From a virus, in IMG/VR virus record IMGVR_UViG_3300021356_000081, positions 1 through 33,415 of that record: DNA of 33,415 nucleotides. One strand, given 5' to 3'. Positions 14,427 to 23,907 of this stretch are shown piece by piece. The notes beneath the pieces were generated by a model that saw nothing but the letters and a program-made list of their open reading frames with translations, made no database searches and was not told the DNA's origin. The position numbers and the translations under genes were made by a program. How positions within the stretch are numbered: the first letter of the stretch is position 1; every line of letters starts with the position of its first letter.

Positions 14427-17400
14427 ATGCCATTATCTCGCTTAGATAATTTTCTGAAGAATGTAAAAGGTAATATTCTTTATGTCGATCCTAACAACCT
14501 GGACGCGACAGATGGTATTGAGAACCAAGGAAACTCAATGGCTCGTCCTTTCAAGACGATTCAAAGAGCTCTGATTGAAGCTGCTAGATTCTCATATCAG
14601 AAGGGAAAAGATAACGATAGATTTGAAAAGACAACGATTTACTTAGCACCTGGTCCTCACCATATTGATAACAGACCAGGATGGATTCCTAATGGTGGTG
14701 CCTTTACTCTTAGAAGTGGTGTAACTTCGAGTGATTTAACAGCGTATAGTAATACAACTAATTTCGATATCTTTGATACAAATAATGACCTGTATAAGGT
14801 CAATAGTATTCATGGTGGTGTAATCATTCCTAGGGGTGTTTCAATTGTTGGTCAGGATCTGAGAAAGTGTGTCATCAGACCAATCTATGTTCCAAACCCA
14901 GAAAACAATTTGATTGAAAGATCTGCGATTTTTAGAGTCACAGGTGGTTGTTATCTAAACTCCTTCACAGTTAAAGACGCAGATACCAATAAGGCATGTT
15001 ATAAAGATTATACAAATAATCCATTCAAACCTACGTTTTCACACCATAAACTGACTGCATTTGAATATGCTGATGGTAGAAATGATGTTAATATCAATGA
15101 CGACTTTTTGACATATACAACTGATCGTACTGATCTTGACATGTATTATGAGAAGATCGGTATTGCTTATGGACCTGGTAGTGGACGTGAAATCACACCA
15201 GATTATCCGAATGCGAATGTAGATATTAATCCTAAGATTGATGAATTTAGAATTGTTGGTCCAGTAGAAGGTTCAGTTGGTATTAACAGTATCAAGGCTG
15301 GAGATGGTGTGACCGCATCTACAGTTATTGATGTTCAACTCACTGAAGGTATTTTTGGTCTTAACACCGATACTAACGTCATCATCAACAATGTAACTGA
15401 TCCAAGATATAATGGAACATTCCTTGTTACTGAGATTGTAAGTACGGATGTAAATGGCACCACAGGATTTAAGTACGAAGTTCCAAACGTTCCTGCTGAC
15501 GCATTACCTAATCCAACAGGATCGAGTATCGAACTTTCTACAGATACTGTAACATCTGCATCTCCATATATCTTTAACGTATCCTTGAGATCAATCTTCG
15601 GTATGTGTGGTATGCATGCTGATGGTAGTAAGGCTGATGGATTCAAATCCATGGTCGTTGCACAATACACTGGTGTTGGTCTTCAGGTAGATGACAAAGC
15701 TTTTGTAAAATATAATTCAACTAGTGGAACCTTTGACGATTTCACAACTGTTCCAAATCTTCATACTGATATTGATGCAGTTTACAGACCAGATTATGCC
15801 AACTTCCACATCAAGGCATCGAATAACTCCTTGATTCAGTTAGTTTCAATCTTTGCTATTGGTTATGCAAATCAATTTGTAGTTGAGTCTGGTGGTGATT
15901 TCTCTGTTACGAACTCAAACTCCAACTTCGGTCAGACTGCTCTGATATCCAGAGGATATAAAGACAATGTATTTGCACAGGATGATGTTGGTTACGTTAC
16001 ACAGGTTGTTCCTCCAAGAACTCTGAAACCTGAAACCACAACGATTGAATTCTCGTCTATTGACATTTCAAAAACCACCTCAGTAGCTAATACATCAAGA
16101 CTTTATCTCTATGAAGAGACTAATGTTGATGAACCACCAGTTACTACAATTCAAGGTTATAGACTTGGTGCAAAGAAAAATGATCAATTGAATGTCATTA
16201 TTCCTGAGTCTGGTGTTCCTACGAACTTCCGTGCCAGAATCGTGATGGATGACACGGCTTATTCCACAAAGAAAATCACTGGTTGCAAGAGAGGAAGAGT
16301 TGGTAGGAATGTTTCTGCTGGTAATAGCATCACAAATAGTATTTTCACTCTGACCGAAGACCACCAGTTTATTCAAGGTGAATCTGTTCGAGTTATTTCA
16401 AATGATGGAAGATTACCTGATGGTCTTGAACACAATAAGGTTTACTTTGCGATTGTAGATGGACTTGGTAACGATAAGATTCAATTGGCTCAAACATTAA
16501 ATGATTCTCTGACGGGAAATAACATCAGTATTAATAATCTTGGTGATACACTGGTCATTGAAAGTAGAGTAAGTGATAAAATTGCTGGTGATATTGGTCA
16601 CCCTGTTCAGTATGATACTACTGAAAATCAGTGGTACGTCAATGTATCAGGTGCTTCAACCGAGAACAACATCTATTCTAAGGTAACTGCTGGTGGTTTA
16701 GGCGATGCTTCACCTAGAACATTCTTAGAGAGACAAGTTGATACGCGACAGTCATCCGATAGAATTCACCAGGTTAGATTTGTTATTCCATCAACAACTG
16801 GATCTGACTCTGCAAGACCACCACTCGACAGTTACATTCTTCAAGAATCTGGTGATGTAACTGGTGCAACTAATACTGAGGTAGCACTTGAGTTTAACCC
16901 AGGTTCTGTTACCATGAGCAATGATGCTCAACTAAGAAACTTTAGATTCATTGCTGGTGTAAATTACAGTGGAGGTATTGCATACTTCGATACAGAGAAA
17001 CCTCACGGTCTTTCGATTGGTTCAACCATTGAAATCAACAATGTAACCAGTTCCAACTTCCCAACTGTTGGTGTAGGTAATTCTGGTTATAATGGTGTAT
17101 ATGAAGTCACTGGTATTTCGAGTGCAAAGACATTCTCTGTAAATCAGATCTACACCGACCCTGGTGTATTTACTAATAATACATCACAGAGAACAACATC
17201 TCTTCCAACATTTAAAAAGAAAAATCTTCCTGGTAATTACCAGTGTTATGATGTTACAACTATCAATGAATACAAAAATGGTGAGCAAGACGGTATTTAC
17301 TATCTGAGTCTTATTAATTGTGACGTAAAACCCACAGTCTCTCCATTTAATACTAAAGACTTTAGTTTCCAACAACCAGTGAGAAATCTTTATCCACAGT

Positions 17401-19325
17401 TGGATAGAGACAATCCTAGATCTATGGCGGAATCGTCAGTATGTTATGCTGTTCCAGATAATATTGGTACAGTTGAAATTAATGAACCTCAAAGGAGTAT
17501 CACTGGCGAAACTCTTGAGAAACTTTTCGATGAAACTGGTATTGGTGTTGGTGTCACTGGTATTATTTCAAACAATGTCGGTACAGCATATACGATCTTC
17601 ACTGAACATGATCATGGTTTGAACAGAATCACGAGACCTGTTATCGATAACCCAGGTGCAGGTTATGGTGATGGTTCTAACACCATTCAGTATTACTATA
17701 ATGCAAAACTTGAGAATATTAGTGCTGGTTCGATTGGTAGAAATGCTACTGCACTGGTCACCGTAGATGGTACTTCATCTGGTGAGATCATTGACATTAC
17801 TATCATGGATGGTGGTAGTGCTTATGTTGAAGGTGGTACTTTTAGAGTTGTTGGTATTGCAACGACGACTGGATTTACTGTTGCTACTGGTTCAGTAAAT
17901 AAAATCTTGGATAACAGAAACGATACCATTAATGTAAGTGGTATCAATGACTATGATGGAAGAAGATATAATGGTCAATATAGAATCACATCAATATCTG
18001 GATTGAAAGAATTTGAAGTTGAATTTCTTGGTGCAGAATCTCCAGGTATTTCTACCACGGGACTTGGACCTGGTATTGTTGGAGATGGTTCATTCTCTGT
18101 CAATGGTCCTTCTTACGACACCGCAAGTTTTGTTTACAACAGAAATGTTGGTCTTGCAACAATTACCACAGACTATGCAAATAGTTTCCGTGTAAACAAT
18201 GGTGTTAGAATCAGTGGTGCAGCATCAACATTTTTCAATGGGGTGTTTGCATGTGTAGATAAGATTGGTTTGACTACCGTTGTATTGGATGTTGGTATTA
18301 ATACTGTCACTCAATCTACATCTGGTACTATTAGAATTCATCCTGCAGGTATTTACACCAATGGTGGTGATCTTGTGATTAGAAATGGTAGACTTCACGG
18401 TAGAGAAACCTCAATCTATGCTGGCATCTCTACAAATATTTTAGGAGCAATCACCAGTAAGACCACCGACACGATCAATGTCGAGAACATGGCAAACTAT
18501 GCATTCCAGATCGGTGACTTCCTTCAAGTTGATGATGAGATCATGAGAATCAAGACAACACCAAGTAGAACCGCAACTGATACTGAACTGAAAGTCTTTA
18601 GAGGTGTATTTGGTACTATTGCAGACACTCATGTTGATGGTTCTACTATCAATAGAGTAAGATTCTATCCTCTTGAGTTTAGAAGAAATTCTATCATTCG
18701 TGCATCTGCCCATACATTTGAATATATTGGTTATGGACCTGGTAACTATTCCACCGCATTCCCAAGTAAGCAGACAAAACAATTAACACTTGAGGAACAG
18801 ATTAATGTACAGGCACAAGCAATTGGTGGTGGTGTTGTAAACTACACTGGTATGAATGACAGAGGTGACTTCTATATTGGTAACAAGAGAATTGCTTCGA
18901 ACACTGGTAGAGAACAGGTCTACGACACTCCAATTCAAACTATGGTCGGAGAGGACCCTTATACAATTGGTTCTAAGAATGAGACATCTGAGTTTAATTA
19001 TGTTGAAGGTTCTGTTCTGAAAGTTGCAAGAAACTTTGTTGTTGATGGTGGTGACTCCCGTGATATCCTGTCACAATTTAATGGTCCCGTACAGTTCTCA
19101 CAGAAGGTAACGAATACATCTGAAGAAGGATTTGAAGCAAATAGTATGTTCCTTCAAGGTAATGCCTCTGTTTCCAGACAAATCACTGTTGGTATCGCAA
19201 CACCATCAAATGCTGGTAACCCTGGTGACGTTGTTTTCAATGCTAACCCAGCAAATGGTGGTTACGTCGGTTGGGTCTATACGACTAATAATGAATGGAA
19301 GACATTCGGAGATATCAGTAGTTGA
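14427..19325 (+). CDS. Large virion structural / fibre protein, pectin-lyase-like
   Basis: The N-terminus of this 1632-aa protein (about 15-60) has I-L-Y-V-D-P-N ... A-R-P-F-K-T-I-Q-R-A-L, the usual entry to a right-handed beta-helix. A segment near residues 470-520 (Q-L-V-S-I-F-A-I-G-Y-A) matches one in the 1178-aa fibre gene. From about residue 300 on, a module Y-N-G-x-[FY]-x-V-x-x-I-x-[ST] recurs at least three times. A G-A-G-Y-type repeat occurs near 1078. The C-terminal part (about 1425-1520) contains S-A-H-T-F-E-Y-I-G-Y-G, again shared with the 1178-aa protein. It is probably a tail fibre or baseplate-attached adhesin, not an enzyme. It has its own late promoter. Confidence 0.75.
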   Translation: MPLSRLDNFLKNVKGNILYVDPNNLDATDGIENQGNSMARPFKTIQRALIEAARFSYQKGKDNDRFEKTTIYLAPGPHHIDNRPGWIPNGGAFTLRSGVTSSDLTAYSNTTNFDIFDTNNDLYKVNSIHGGVIIPRGVSIVGQDLRKCVIRPIYVPNPENNLIERSAIFRVTGGCYLNSFTVKDADTNKACYKDYTNNPFKPTFSHHKLTAFEYADGRNDVNINDDFLTYTTDRTDLDMYYEKIGIAYGPGSGREITPDYPNANVDINPKIDEFRIVGPVEGSVGINSIKAGDGVTASTVIDVQLTEGIFGLNTDTNVIINNVTDPRYNGTFLVTEIVSTDVNGTTGFKYEVPNVPADALPNPTGSSIELSTDTVTSASPYIFNVSLRSIFGMCGMHADGSKADGFKSMVVAQYTGVGLQVDDKAFVKYNSTSGTFDDFTTVPNLHTDIDAVYRPDYANFHIKASNNSLIQLVSIFAIGYANQFVVESGGDFSVTNSNSNFGQTALISRGYKDNVFAQDDVGYVTQVVPPRTLKPETTTIEFSSIDISKTTSVANTSRLYLYEETNVDEPPVTTIQGYRLGAKKNDQLNVIIPESGVPTNFRARIVMDDTAYSTKKITGCKRGRVGRNVSAGNSITNSIFTLTEDHQFIQGESVRVISNDGRLPDGLEHNKVYFAIVDGLGNDKIQLAQTLNDSLTGNNISINNLGDTLVIESRVSDKIAGDIGHPVQYDTTENQWYVNVSGASTENNIYSKVTAGGLGDASPRTFLERQVDTRQSSDRIHQVRFVIPSTTGSDSARPPLDSYILQESGDVTGATNTEVALEFNPGSVTMSNDAQLRNFRFIAGVNYSGGIAYFDTEKPHGLSIGSTIEINNVTSSNFPTVGVGNSGYNGVYEVTGISSAKTFSVNQIYTDPGVFTNNTSQRTTSLPTFKKKNLPGNYQCYDVTTINEYKNGEQDGIYYLSLINCDVKPTVSPFNTKDFSFQQPVRNLYPQLDRDNPRSMAESSVCYAVPDNIGTVEINEPQRSITGETLEKLFDETGIGVGVTGIISNNVGTAYTIFTEHDHGLNRITRPVIDNPGAGYGDGSNTIQYYYNAKLENISAGSIGRNATALVTVDGTSSGEIIDITIMDGGSAYVEGGTFRVVGIATTTGFTVATGSVNKILDNRNDTINVSGINDYDGRRYNGQYRITSISGLKEFEVEFLGAESPGISTTGLGPGIVGDGSFSVNGPSYDTASFVYNRNVGLATITTDYANSFRVNNGVRISGAASTFFNGVFACVDKIGLTTVVLDVGINTVTQSTSGTIRIHPAGIYTNGGDLVIRNGRLHGRETSIYAGISTNILGAITSKTTDTINVENMANYAFQIGDFLQVDDEIMRIKTTPSRTATDTELKVFRGVFGTIADTHVDGSTINRVRFYPLEFRRNSIIRASAHTFEYIGYGPGNYSTAFPSKQTKQLTLEEQINVQAQAIGGGVVNYTGMNDRGDFYIGNKRIASNTGREQVYDTPIQTMVGEDPYTIGSKNETSEFNYVEGSVLKVARNFVVDGGDSRDILSQFNGPVQFSQKVTNTSEEGFEANSMFLQGNASVSRQITVGIATPSNAGNPGDVVFNANPANGGYVGWVYTTNNEWKTFGDISS

Positions 19326-19350
19326 TTTATTCTGATATTTGATCTATAAT
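19322..19350 (+). promoter_or_regulatory. Sigma-70-like promoter of the oxygenase operon
   Basis: TTGATT (19322-19327) and a consensus TATAAT (19345-19350) are 17 nt apart, 22 nt before the first oxygenase ATG. The -35 overlaps the stop codon of the structural gene upstream. Confidence 0.7.
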
Positions 19351-19371
19351 TTGAATATGTGATATCTGAAT

Positions 19372-20001
19372 ATGAGTAACATTGAATACATTCCTTTATT
19401 TCCTCAACTCGTAACCAAGACCGACACTAACCCTGAGTTCCTAGAATTCAGGGATAAGTTTATTGACTATGCCTATGAACTTAAATCAAAATCTCCTGGT
19501 ATTACGAGATCAAATAAAAGGGGATGGCACTCATCCACAAGTATTCTCGATGATGAAGACTTTCAGGATTGTGTAGGTTTTTTAGAAAAATATATCGGAC
19601 AAACTGTCCACACATTATTCAAGGATACCACCAAGGTCAAAGTTGATGGTTGTTGGCTCAATATCAACAATAGGGAAAGTGAGAATATCATACACACTCA
19701 TCCAGGATGTCACTTATCTGGATGTTTATGGATAAAAAGTACAAATGACAGTGGTAAATTAAAAATCTATAGTGATAACGAATTTAATCATTATAATTTG
19801 CACCAATCATATACTGAAAATGTGTTTCAAGAATTTTATTGTTCTCCACGTCATTTCTTTAAACCAATTGAGGGACATATGGTTATGTTCCCATCTGATT
19901 TAAAACACTCAGTTTATCAAAATGATGACCCATACGACAGAATTTCATTAGCATTTAACATTACTGTTCAACCACCAATAAGTGAAGATGACAAATCTTG
20001 A
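19372..20001 (+). CDS. Putative 2OG-Fe(II) oxygenase 1
   Basis: This 209-aa protein contains I-I-H108-T-H110-P-G-C-H-L-S-G-C-L-W, then H179-S-V-Y-Q-N-D and D-R190-I-S-L-A-F-N. This is the pattern of the 2OG-FeII_Oxy_5 type, with iron-binding His residues and an Arg for 2-oxoglutarate (by-eye match). These enzymes hydroxylate a substrate while oxidising 2-oxoglutarate to succinate; the phage substrate is unknown. It is the first gene behind the promoter at 19322, followed by two more oxygenases with 14- and 17-nt overlaps. It differs from the next two in motif type, so it is not a recent duplicate. Confidence 0.8.
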   Translation: MSNIEYIPLFPQLVTKTDTNPEFLEFRDKFIDYAYELKSKSPGITRSNKRGWHSSTSILDDEDFQDCVGFLEKYIGQTVHTLFKDTTKVKVDGCWLNINNRESENIIHTHPGCHLSGCLWIKSTNDSGKLKIYSDNEFNHYNLHQSYTENVFQEFYCSPRHFFKPIEGHMVMFPSDLKHSVYQNDDPYDRISLAFNITVQPPISEDDKS

Positions 20002-20596
20002 ATATCCTATAGTAATTGATAATATTCTTCCTTTAAATAAGTTCTTTGCGATAAGGGATGAATTTAGATATATCGGATGGTCACTTACTAACAGATCTTT
20101 ATCTGACGATGATTACATTTCTTGGGGTTGGAGAAAAAATGTCACTCCAGCTAATTTGTTGTGTATGTATGATACTGCTGGTATAATTAAACTTAAAATA
20201 CAAAGATATCTAAAAACAGGTTTGACATATATTAGATCACATATAAATGGTCAAACTAGTGGTCAAGTGTCTAAAATTCATCATGATTATGATTATTCAG
20301 GAACATATACCGTTGTTGTATTCACTGAAAAAAACTGGAATACACAATGGGGTGGAGAGTTTGTATTTTTTGATAAAGATAGAGATGAATACAAATATGT
20401 GACGTATAAACCAAATAGAGGTGTTTTAATTCCAGCAGAACAGGAACATTATGGTATGTCTCCTAATCCAGCAACAACTAGATTAAGAACTTCAGTCGCA
20501 TTTTCATACGTTACAGATGAAAAATTAGATATTTTATTACGTACTACCAAGGAACCTCGTCAATTTATTGGACCTACACATGGACCTGGATTTTAA
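19988..20596 (+). CDS. Putative 2OG-Fe(II) oxygenase 2 (prolyl-hydroxylase-like)
   Basis: This 202-aa protein carries H98-H-D100 (H-x-D), W-G-G-E-F-V-F-F, H154 in Q-E-H-Y-G and R167 in L-R-T-S-V-A-F: the full double-stranded beta-helix set for Fe(II) and 2-oxoglutarate. The ATG at 19988 is preferred over the GTG at 19982. It overlaps the previous gene by 14 nt. Shared patterns with the next gene (N-G-Q-T-[SA]-G-Q, W-[GA]-G-E, P-N-R-x-V-L) show that the two are related. The DNA here is visibly more AT-rich than the fibre genes around it. The substrate is unknown. Confidence 0.82.
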   Translation: MTNLEYPIVIDNILPLNKFFAIRDEFRYIGWSLTNRSLSDDDYISWGWRKNVTPANLLCMYDTAGIIKLKIQRYLKTGLTYIRSHINGQTSGQVSKIHHDYDYSGTYTVVVFTEKNWNTQWGGEFVFFDKDRDEYKYVTYKPNRGVLIPAEQEHYGMSPNPATTRLRTSVAFSYVTDEKLDILLRTTKEPRQFIGPTHGPGF

Positions 20597-21152
20597 AAAA
20601 ATAAAAGTTATTGATGATTTTTTCTCAGAAGAAATTCGTAAACAGATCTGGGAATACCTTCACCCTACAAGACCATTATGGGCACTCACTGGTGGTGATG
20701 ACTCTCCAAATTGTTATAGGTTTTGGCATATAGATCATCTAGAGAAAGATGAATATTTTTCTAATTTTTTGTTTAGAAAAATTATCAATAAACTTGGTGA
20801 TGAATTTAAAAATTATGGTGTTAATAGAATATATGCAAACGGTCAAACTGCTGGACAACCTGGAAATGTTCATCCCGATGACGGCGATGTGACCTTTTTA
20901 TATTATCCAACACCACAATGGATATATCAATGGGCGGGTGAATTAATTTTTTGTGAGTGTCCAGAACCAAAAGGTTTATGGGAAGGTCTTGATGAAAATA
21001 TCGTTGAATCACAAAAAATAGTAAGAGTCAGACCAAATAGAGCAGTATTATTTCCTGCAAAAATTTTACATCATGCAAATGCACCGTCTAGATACTTTGG
21101 TGATTTAAGAGTGTCATTAGCATACAAGTTGAAAAAACCGTGTAATAAATAA
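20580..21152 (+). CDS. Putative 2OG-Fe(II) oxygenase 3 (prolyl-hydroxylase-like)
   Basis: This 190-aa protein has H98-P-D100 (H-x-D), W-A-G-E-L-I-F, a distal His at 164/165 (L-H-H-A-N-A-P) and R177 in L-R-V-S-L-A-Y. It is a paralogue of the gene just upstream. The ATG at 20580 (M-D-L-D-F-K-K) is preferred to an upstream TTG at 20568. It overlaps the previous stop by 17 nt. The TAA stop overlaps the late promoter of the next fibre gene. The DNA is AT-rich like its neighbour. Confidence 0.82.
   Translation: MDLDFKKIKVIDDFFSEEIRKQIWEYLHPTRPLWALTGGDDSPNCYRFWHIDHLEKDEYFSNFLFRKIINKLGDEFKNYGVNRIYANGQTAGQPGNVHPDDGDVTFLYYPTPQWIYQWAGELIFCECPEPKGLWEGLDENIVESQKIVRVRPNRAVLFPAKILHHANAPSRYFGDLRVSLAYKLKKPCNK
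21144..21151 (+). promoter_or_regulatory. T4-type late promoter AATAAATA
   Basis: AATAAATA lies 34 nt upstream of the fibre gene at 21186 and overlaps the TAA stop of the third oxygenase. A G-rich GGGGGAGAG stretch nearer the start may act as SD. Confidence 0.6.
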
Positions 21153-21185
21153 TAATAAAAATTACATGGGGGAGAGTGAACCCAA

Positions 21186-23543
21186 ATGGCAATCGATAAG
21201 GATTTTGTCGTAAAGAATGGTTTAGAGGTAAACGAAAACCTTCTGTATGCAGACGATAGTACGGGAAAAGTTGGTATCGGTACGACACAGGCTGACAAGA
21301 AACTTGTCGTCATTGGTGATGCTGAGGTAAGTTCAAACCTTTCTGTAGGTACAACCATTACAGCACAACGTGGTGTATTTTCTGGTGTCGTGACTGTCAC
21401 CGATGGTATTGACATTGGTATTGGTGGTACCTTTGTATCTTTTGACAAGCACGATAAAAAGATTGGTGTCAATACAATCTCCCCACAATATACACTCGAT
21501 GTCATTGGACCAGTATCGATTGGTTATACTGCGGAGTATATTTACGGTGACCTTACAGTCACAGGTAATATTAAAGGTACAAATTTGGAGGGTCAGATCA
21601 GTGCTGGTGGCACTGTTACATATCAAGATGTAAATATAACCGAGACTCTCAATGCTAATGGTGCAGAAATATTCACAAAATTCCGTGTTGAAGAGGTAAA
21701 TTCAAATACCTTTAGATATCTGGTAGCAGGTGATCCTGATCCAACTGGTATTGGTTTCACTCAAAATGCAGACAATCCCGCAATTTATCTTAATAGAGCT
21801 CAGAAGTATGAGTTCCATGTAAGTTCTGCTGGTTTCCCTTTCTATATCAAATCCACACCTAATGCTGACCTAAACAACATCTATTACGATGGTGTCGAAC
21901 AGAACGGTTCTGAGGTTGGTATTGTGACATTCAAGGTGCCAATGAATGCACCTAACATTCTGTACTACCAGGCTTCTAATACTGCTGGTATGGGTGGTAC
22001 GATCTATATCGATAATGATTATCAGACATATGAAGTAGGTATTTTAACAGTTACTGAGTTACTTGACGCTCCTGGGCAGTCTGATTTTGAGAATATCTAC
22101 GTCTCTGGTATTGGTACGATTAATAACCTGAAGGGTCCTCAGGACTTCAGTGTCAGTGCTGGTATTCTGACTGTCAGACAAGATCAGACTGCTTTGATTG
22201 GTGTCTCTACTGGCACAGATGCAGTTTCAATTCAAGAGAGATCTAATAGTGCAAATTATCAACTCACATTTACTGAACCTCTTGGTATAGGTTCAAATTA
22301 TCAGAGTTTGTATGTTGATAGTGAAAACGGTCAACTTCAGTACGATCCATCTTCAAACACTCTGTCACTTGACACTGTGGTTGCCAGCTTGACTGGTATC
22401 GCAACTGGTGCCCAACGTGTTAATATTGATAGAAAGAGTGATAACACAAACTATCAGGTAGCATTTACTGAACCTGGTACTGATGAGTATCAAGCGTTAT
22501 ATCTTGATACCCAATCTGCACAGTTTACTTACAACCCAAGTACAAATACATTAACCGCTGCAAATTTTGTTGGTAACCTGACTGGAAATGTAAATGGTAC
22601 AACAACTAATGCAAACTTCATCAATGTAGATGAGAAGAATGATAATACAGTATATCAAGTTCTCTTTAGTGATCAAAATGGTGCAGGATATCAAAGACCT
22701 TATATTGACAGTAATGACGGACAATTTATATACAATCCAAGTACACAGGATTTAACTGTCGGTAACTTGAATGGTGATGGTTCTAATGTGACTAACATCC
22801 ATGGACCTAATATCACCACAGGTGTTATCGATGAAGCTAGACTTCCTAATGCATCAACCTCCGCTCAGGGTGTCGTTCAATTAAATAATACCTTCCCACC
22901 TACAAGCACATCAACCACCACAACTATAACGACAAACGTTGCAAGACAACTTTACAATGCGTCAGTTGGTGTCATACCAACTGGTACTACCATGTTGTTC
23001 TATCAGTCAAATGCACCGAGTGGATGGACTCAAGTTACCACAGCCGTTAATAACCGTGCATTGAGAGTTGTAAACAGTGAGGGTGCCAATAGTGGTGGTG
23101 ATAAGAGCTTTACTAATGTATTTGCCATTAGACCTGTTCCACTTACACAACACAGCCATAATGCAAGTGCTGGTAACCAGAGTGCCAATCACGTACATAG
23201 TGTTGAACTTACTAGTAATGGTAAGCATTCTCATAGTGTAAGTGACCCAGGTCATGGTCACCAATACGAGGATACAAGAGGTGACAAGAGTGATGCAAAA
23301 TATGGTGCTGAGGGTGAAGCTCTATTCAATAAAAATGAAGAAGTTGAAGTAAACACAGAAGGTTCTACCACGGGTATCTCCATAGGGAGTGGCGGTGGTC
23401 ACGAACATGAAGCCTCCGTTGGCGGTAATAGTGCAAATCACAATCACACAATCACCGTTGGAAATGCGGGTACTTCTGGTGCATCAATGGACTTCAGAGT
23501 TCGATATCTTGATGTGATTATTTGTACAAAGGACTCTTATTGA
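21186..23543 (+). CDS. Tail fibre protein with cupredoxin-like insert and H-x-H tip
   Basis: The N-terminal part of this 785-aa protein has short beta repeats (V-G-I-G-T-T, L-D-V-I-G). About residues 170-280 resemble a cupredoxin-like domain common in marine phage fibres, but the copper-ligand positions are replaced (Y-Y-Q-A-S-N-T-A-G-M). Repeats with N-Y-Q-x-x-F-T-E-P follow (about 350-520). The C-terminal 160 residues begin like a tail-collar domain (M-L-F-Y-Q-S-N-A-P-S-G-W). They carry six H-x-H pairs (656, 669, 681, 690, 739, 752), like the metal-binding receptor tip of T4 gp37. It is probably a receptor-binding fibre that trimerises around bound metal. Its 3' end overlaps the minus-strand gene by 7 nt. 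Confidence 0.75.
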   Translation: MAIDKDFVVKNGLEVNENLLYADDSTGKVGIGTTQADKKLVVIGDAEVSSNLSVGTTITAQRGVFSGVVTVTDGIDIGIGGTFVSFDKHDKKIGVNTISPQYTLDVIGPVSIGYTAEYIYGDLTVTGNIKGTNLEGQISAGGTVTYQDVNITETLNANGAEIFTKFRVEEVNSNTFRYLVAGDPDPTGIGFTQNADNPAIYLNRAQKYEFHVSSAGFPFYIKSTPNADLNNIYYDGVEQNGSEVGIVTFKVPMNAPNILYYQASNTAGMGGTIYIDNDYQTYEVGILTVTELLDAPGQSDFENIYVSGIGTINNLKGPQDFSVSAGILTVRQDQTALIGVSTGTDAVSIQERSNSANYQLTFTEPLGIGSNYQSLYVDSENGQLQYDPSSNTLSLDTVVASLTGIATGAQRVNIDRKSDNTNYQVAFTEPGTDEYQALYLDTQSAQFTYNPSTNTLTAANFVGNLTGNVNGTTTNANFINVDEKNDNTVYQVLFSDQNGAGYQRPYIDSNDGQFIYNPSTQDLTVGNLNGDGSNVTNIHGPNITTGVIDEARLPNASTSAQGVVQLNNTFPPTSTSTTTTITTNVARQLYNASVGVIPTGTTMLFYQSNAPSGWTQVTTAVNNRALRVVNSEGANSGGDKSFTNVFAIRPVPLTQHSHNASAGNQSANHVHSVELTSNGKHSHSVSDPGHGHQYEDTRGDKSDAKYGAEGEALFNKNEEVEVNTEGSTTGISIGSGGGHEHEASVGGNSANHNHTITVGNAGTSGASMDFRVRYLDVIICTKDSY

Positions 23544-23863
23544 TTAGGTGGTAACGTATTAATCGGGGGATGAGGTGTAATTTGTGCCTGAACAATCCCC
23601 TGATTTAATGCGTGATTATATAATTGATTATTTCTATCATTCGCTGCTACCGTTTCGTTTCTAAAACTTTCTACTGCAGCAGTTGTTTGTCGTGACATTT
23701 GAGAGTTTTCGACAGCCATCATTGGCATCCAAGCCACAGCACATTTATAATTGTTTACCTCTTGTCCAGTTTGTGGATTATACCCCTGCACTTGTGTATA
23801 CCATGCACACTTATGTCCAACACACTTCTTCTTAATTAACGGGCAAAATTCACCATCTTTCAT
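23537..23863 (-). CDS. Unknown Cys-containing protein on the minus strand
   Basis: The N-terminal half of this 108-aa protein has four Cys (F-C-P-L-I-K-K-K-C, H-K-C-A-W-Y, N-Y-K-C-A-V-A-W), a possible zinc or iron-sulfur site. The second half is helical and Gln/Asn-rich and ends with prolines. No family recognised. It is the only gene on the minus strand among the fibre genes and meets the 785-aa gene tail to tail with a 7-nt overlap. A GATAAATA motif on the minus strand 28 nt upstream suggests late expression. Cys spacing and own promoter favour a real gene over a shadow. Confidence 0.7.
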   Translation of the reverse strand: MKDGEFCPLIKKKCVGHKCAWYTQVQGYNPQTGQEVNNYKCAVAWMPMMAVENSQMSRQTTAAVESFRNETVAANDRNNQLYNHALNQGIVQAQITPHPPINTLPPNQ

Positions 23864-23890
23864 CGTGTTAAATACTGAATGATCTGAAAA

Positions 23891-23898
23891 TATTTATC
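23891..23898 (-). promoter_or_regulatory. T4-type late promoter GATAAATA, minus strand
   Basis: Read on the minus strand the sequence is GATAAATA, ending 27 nt before the ATG of the minus-strand gene (23863). Confidence 0.55.
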
Positions 23899-23907
23899 TG
23901 ATTATAT

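Noticed and set aside
21165-21210. ATG at 21165 as an alternative start of the 785-aa fibre gene
   Set aside because: It is in another frame that stops after a few codons; the ATG at 21186 fits the beta-repeat protein.
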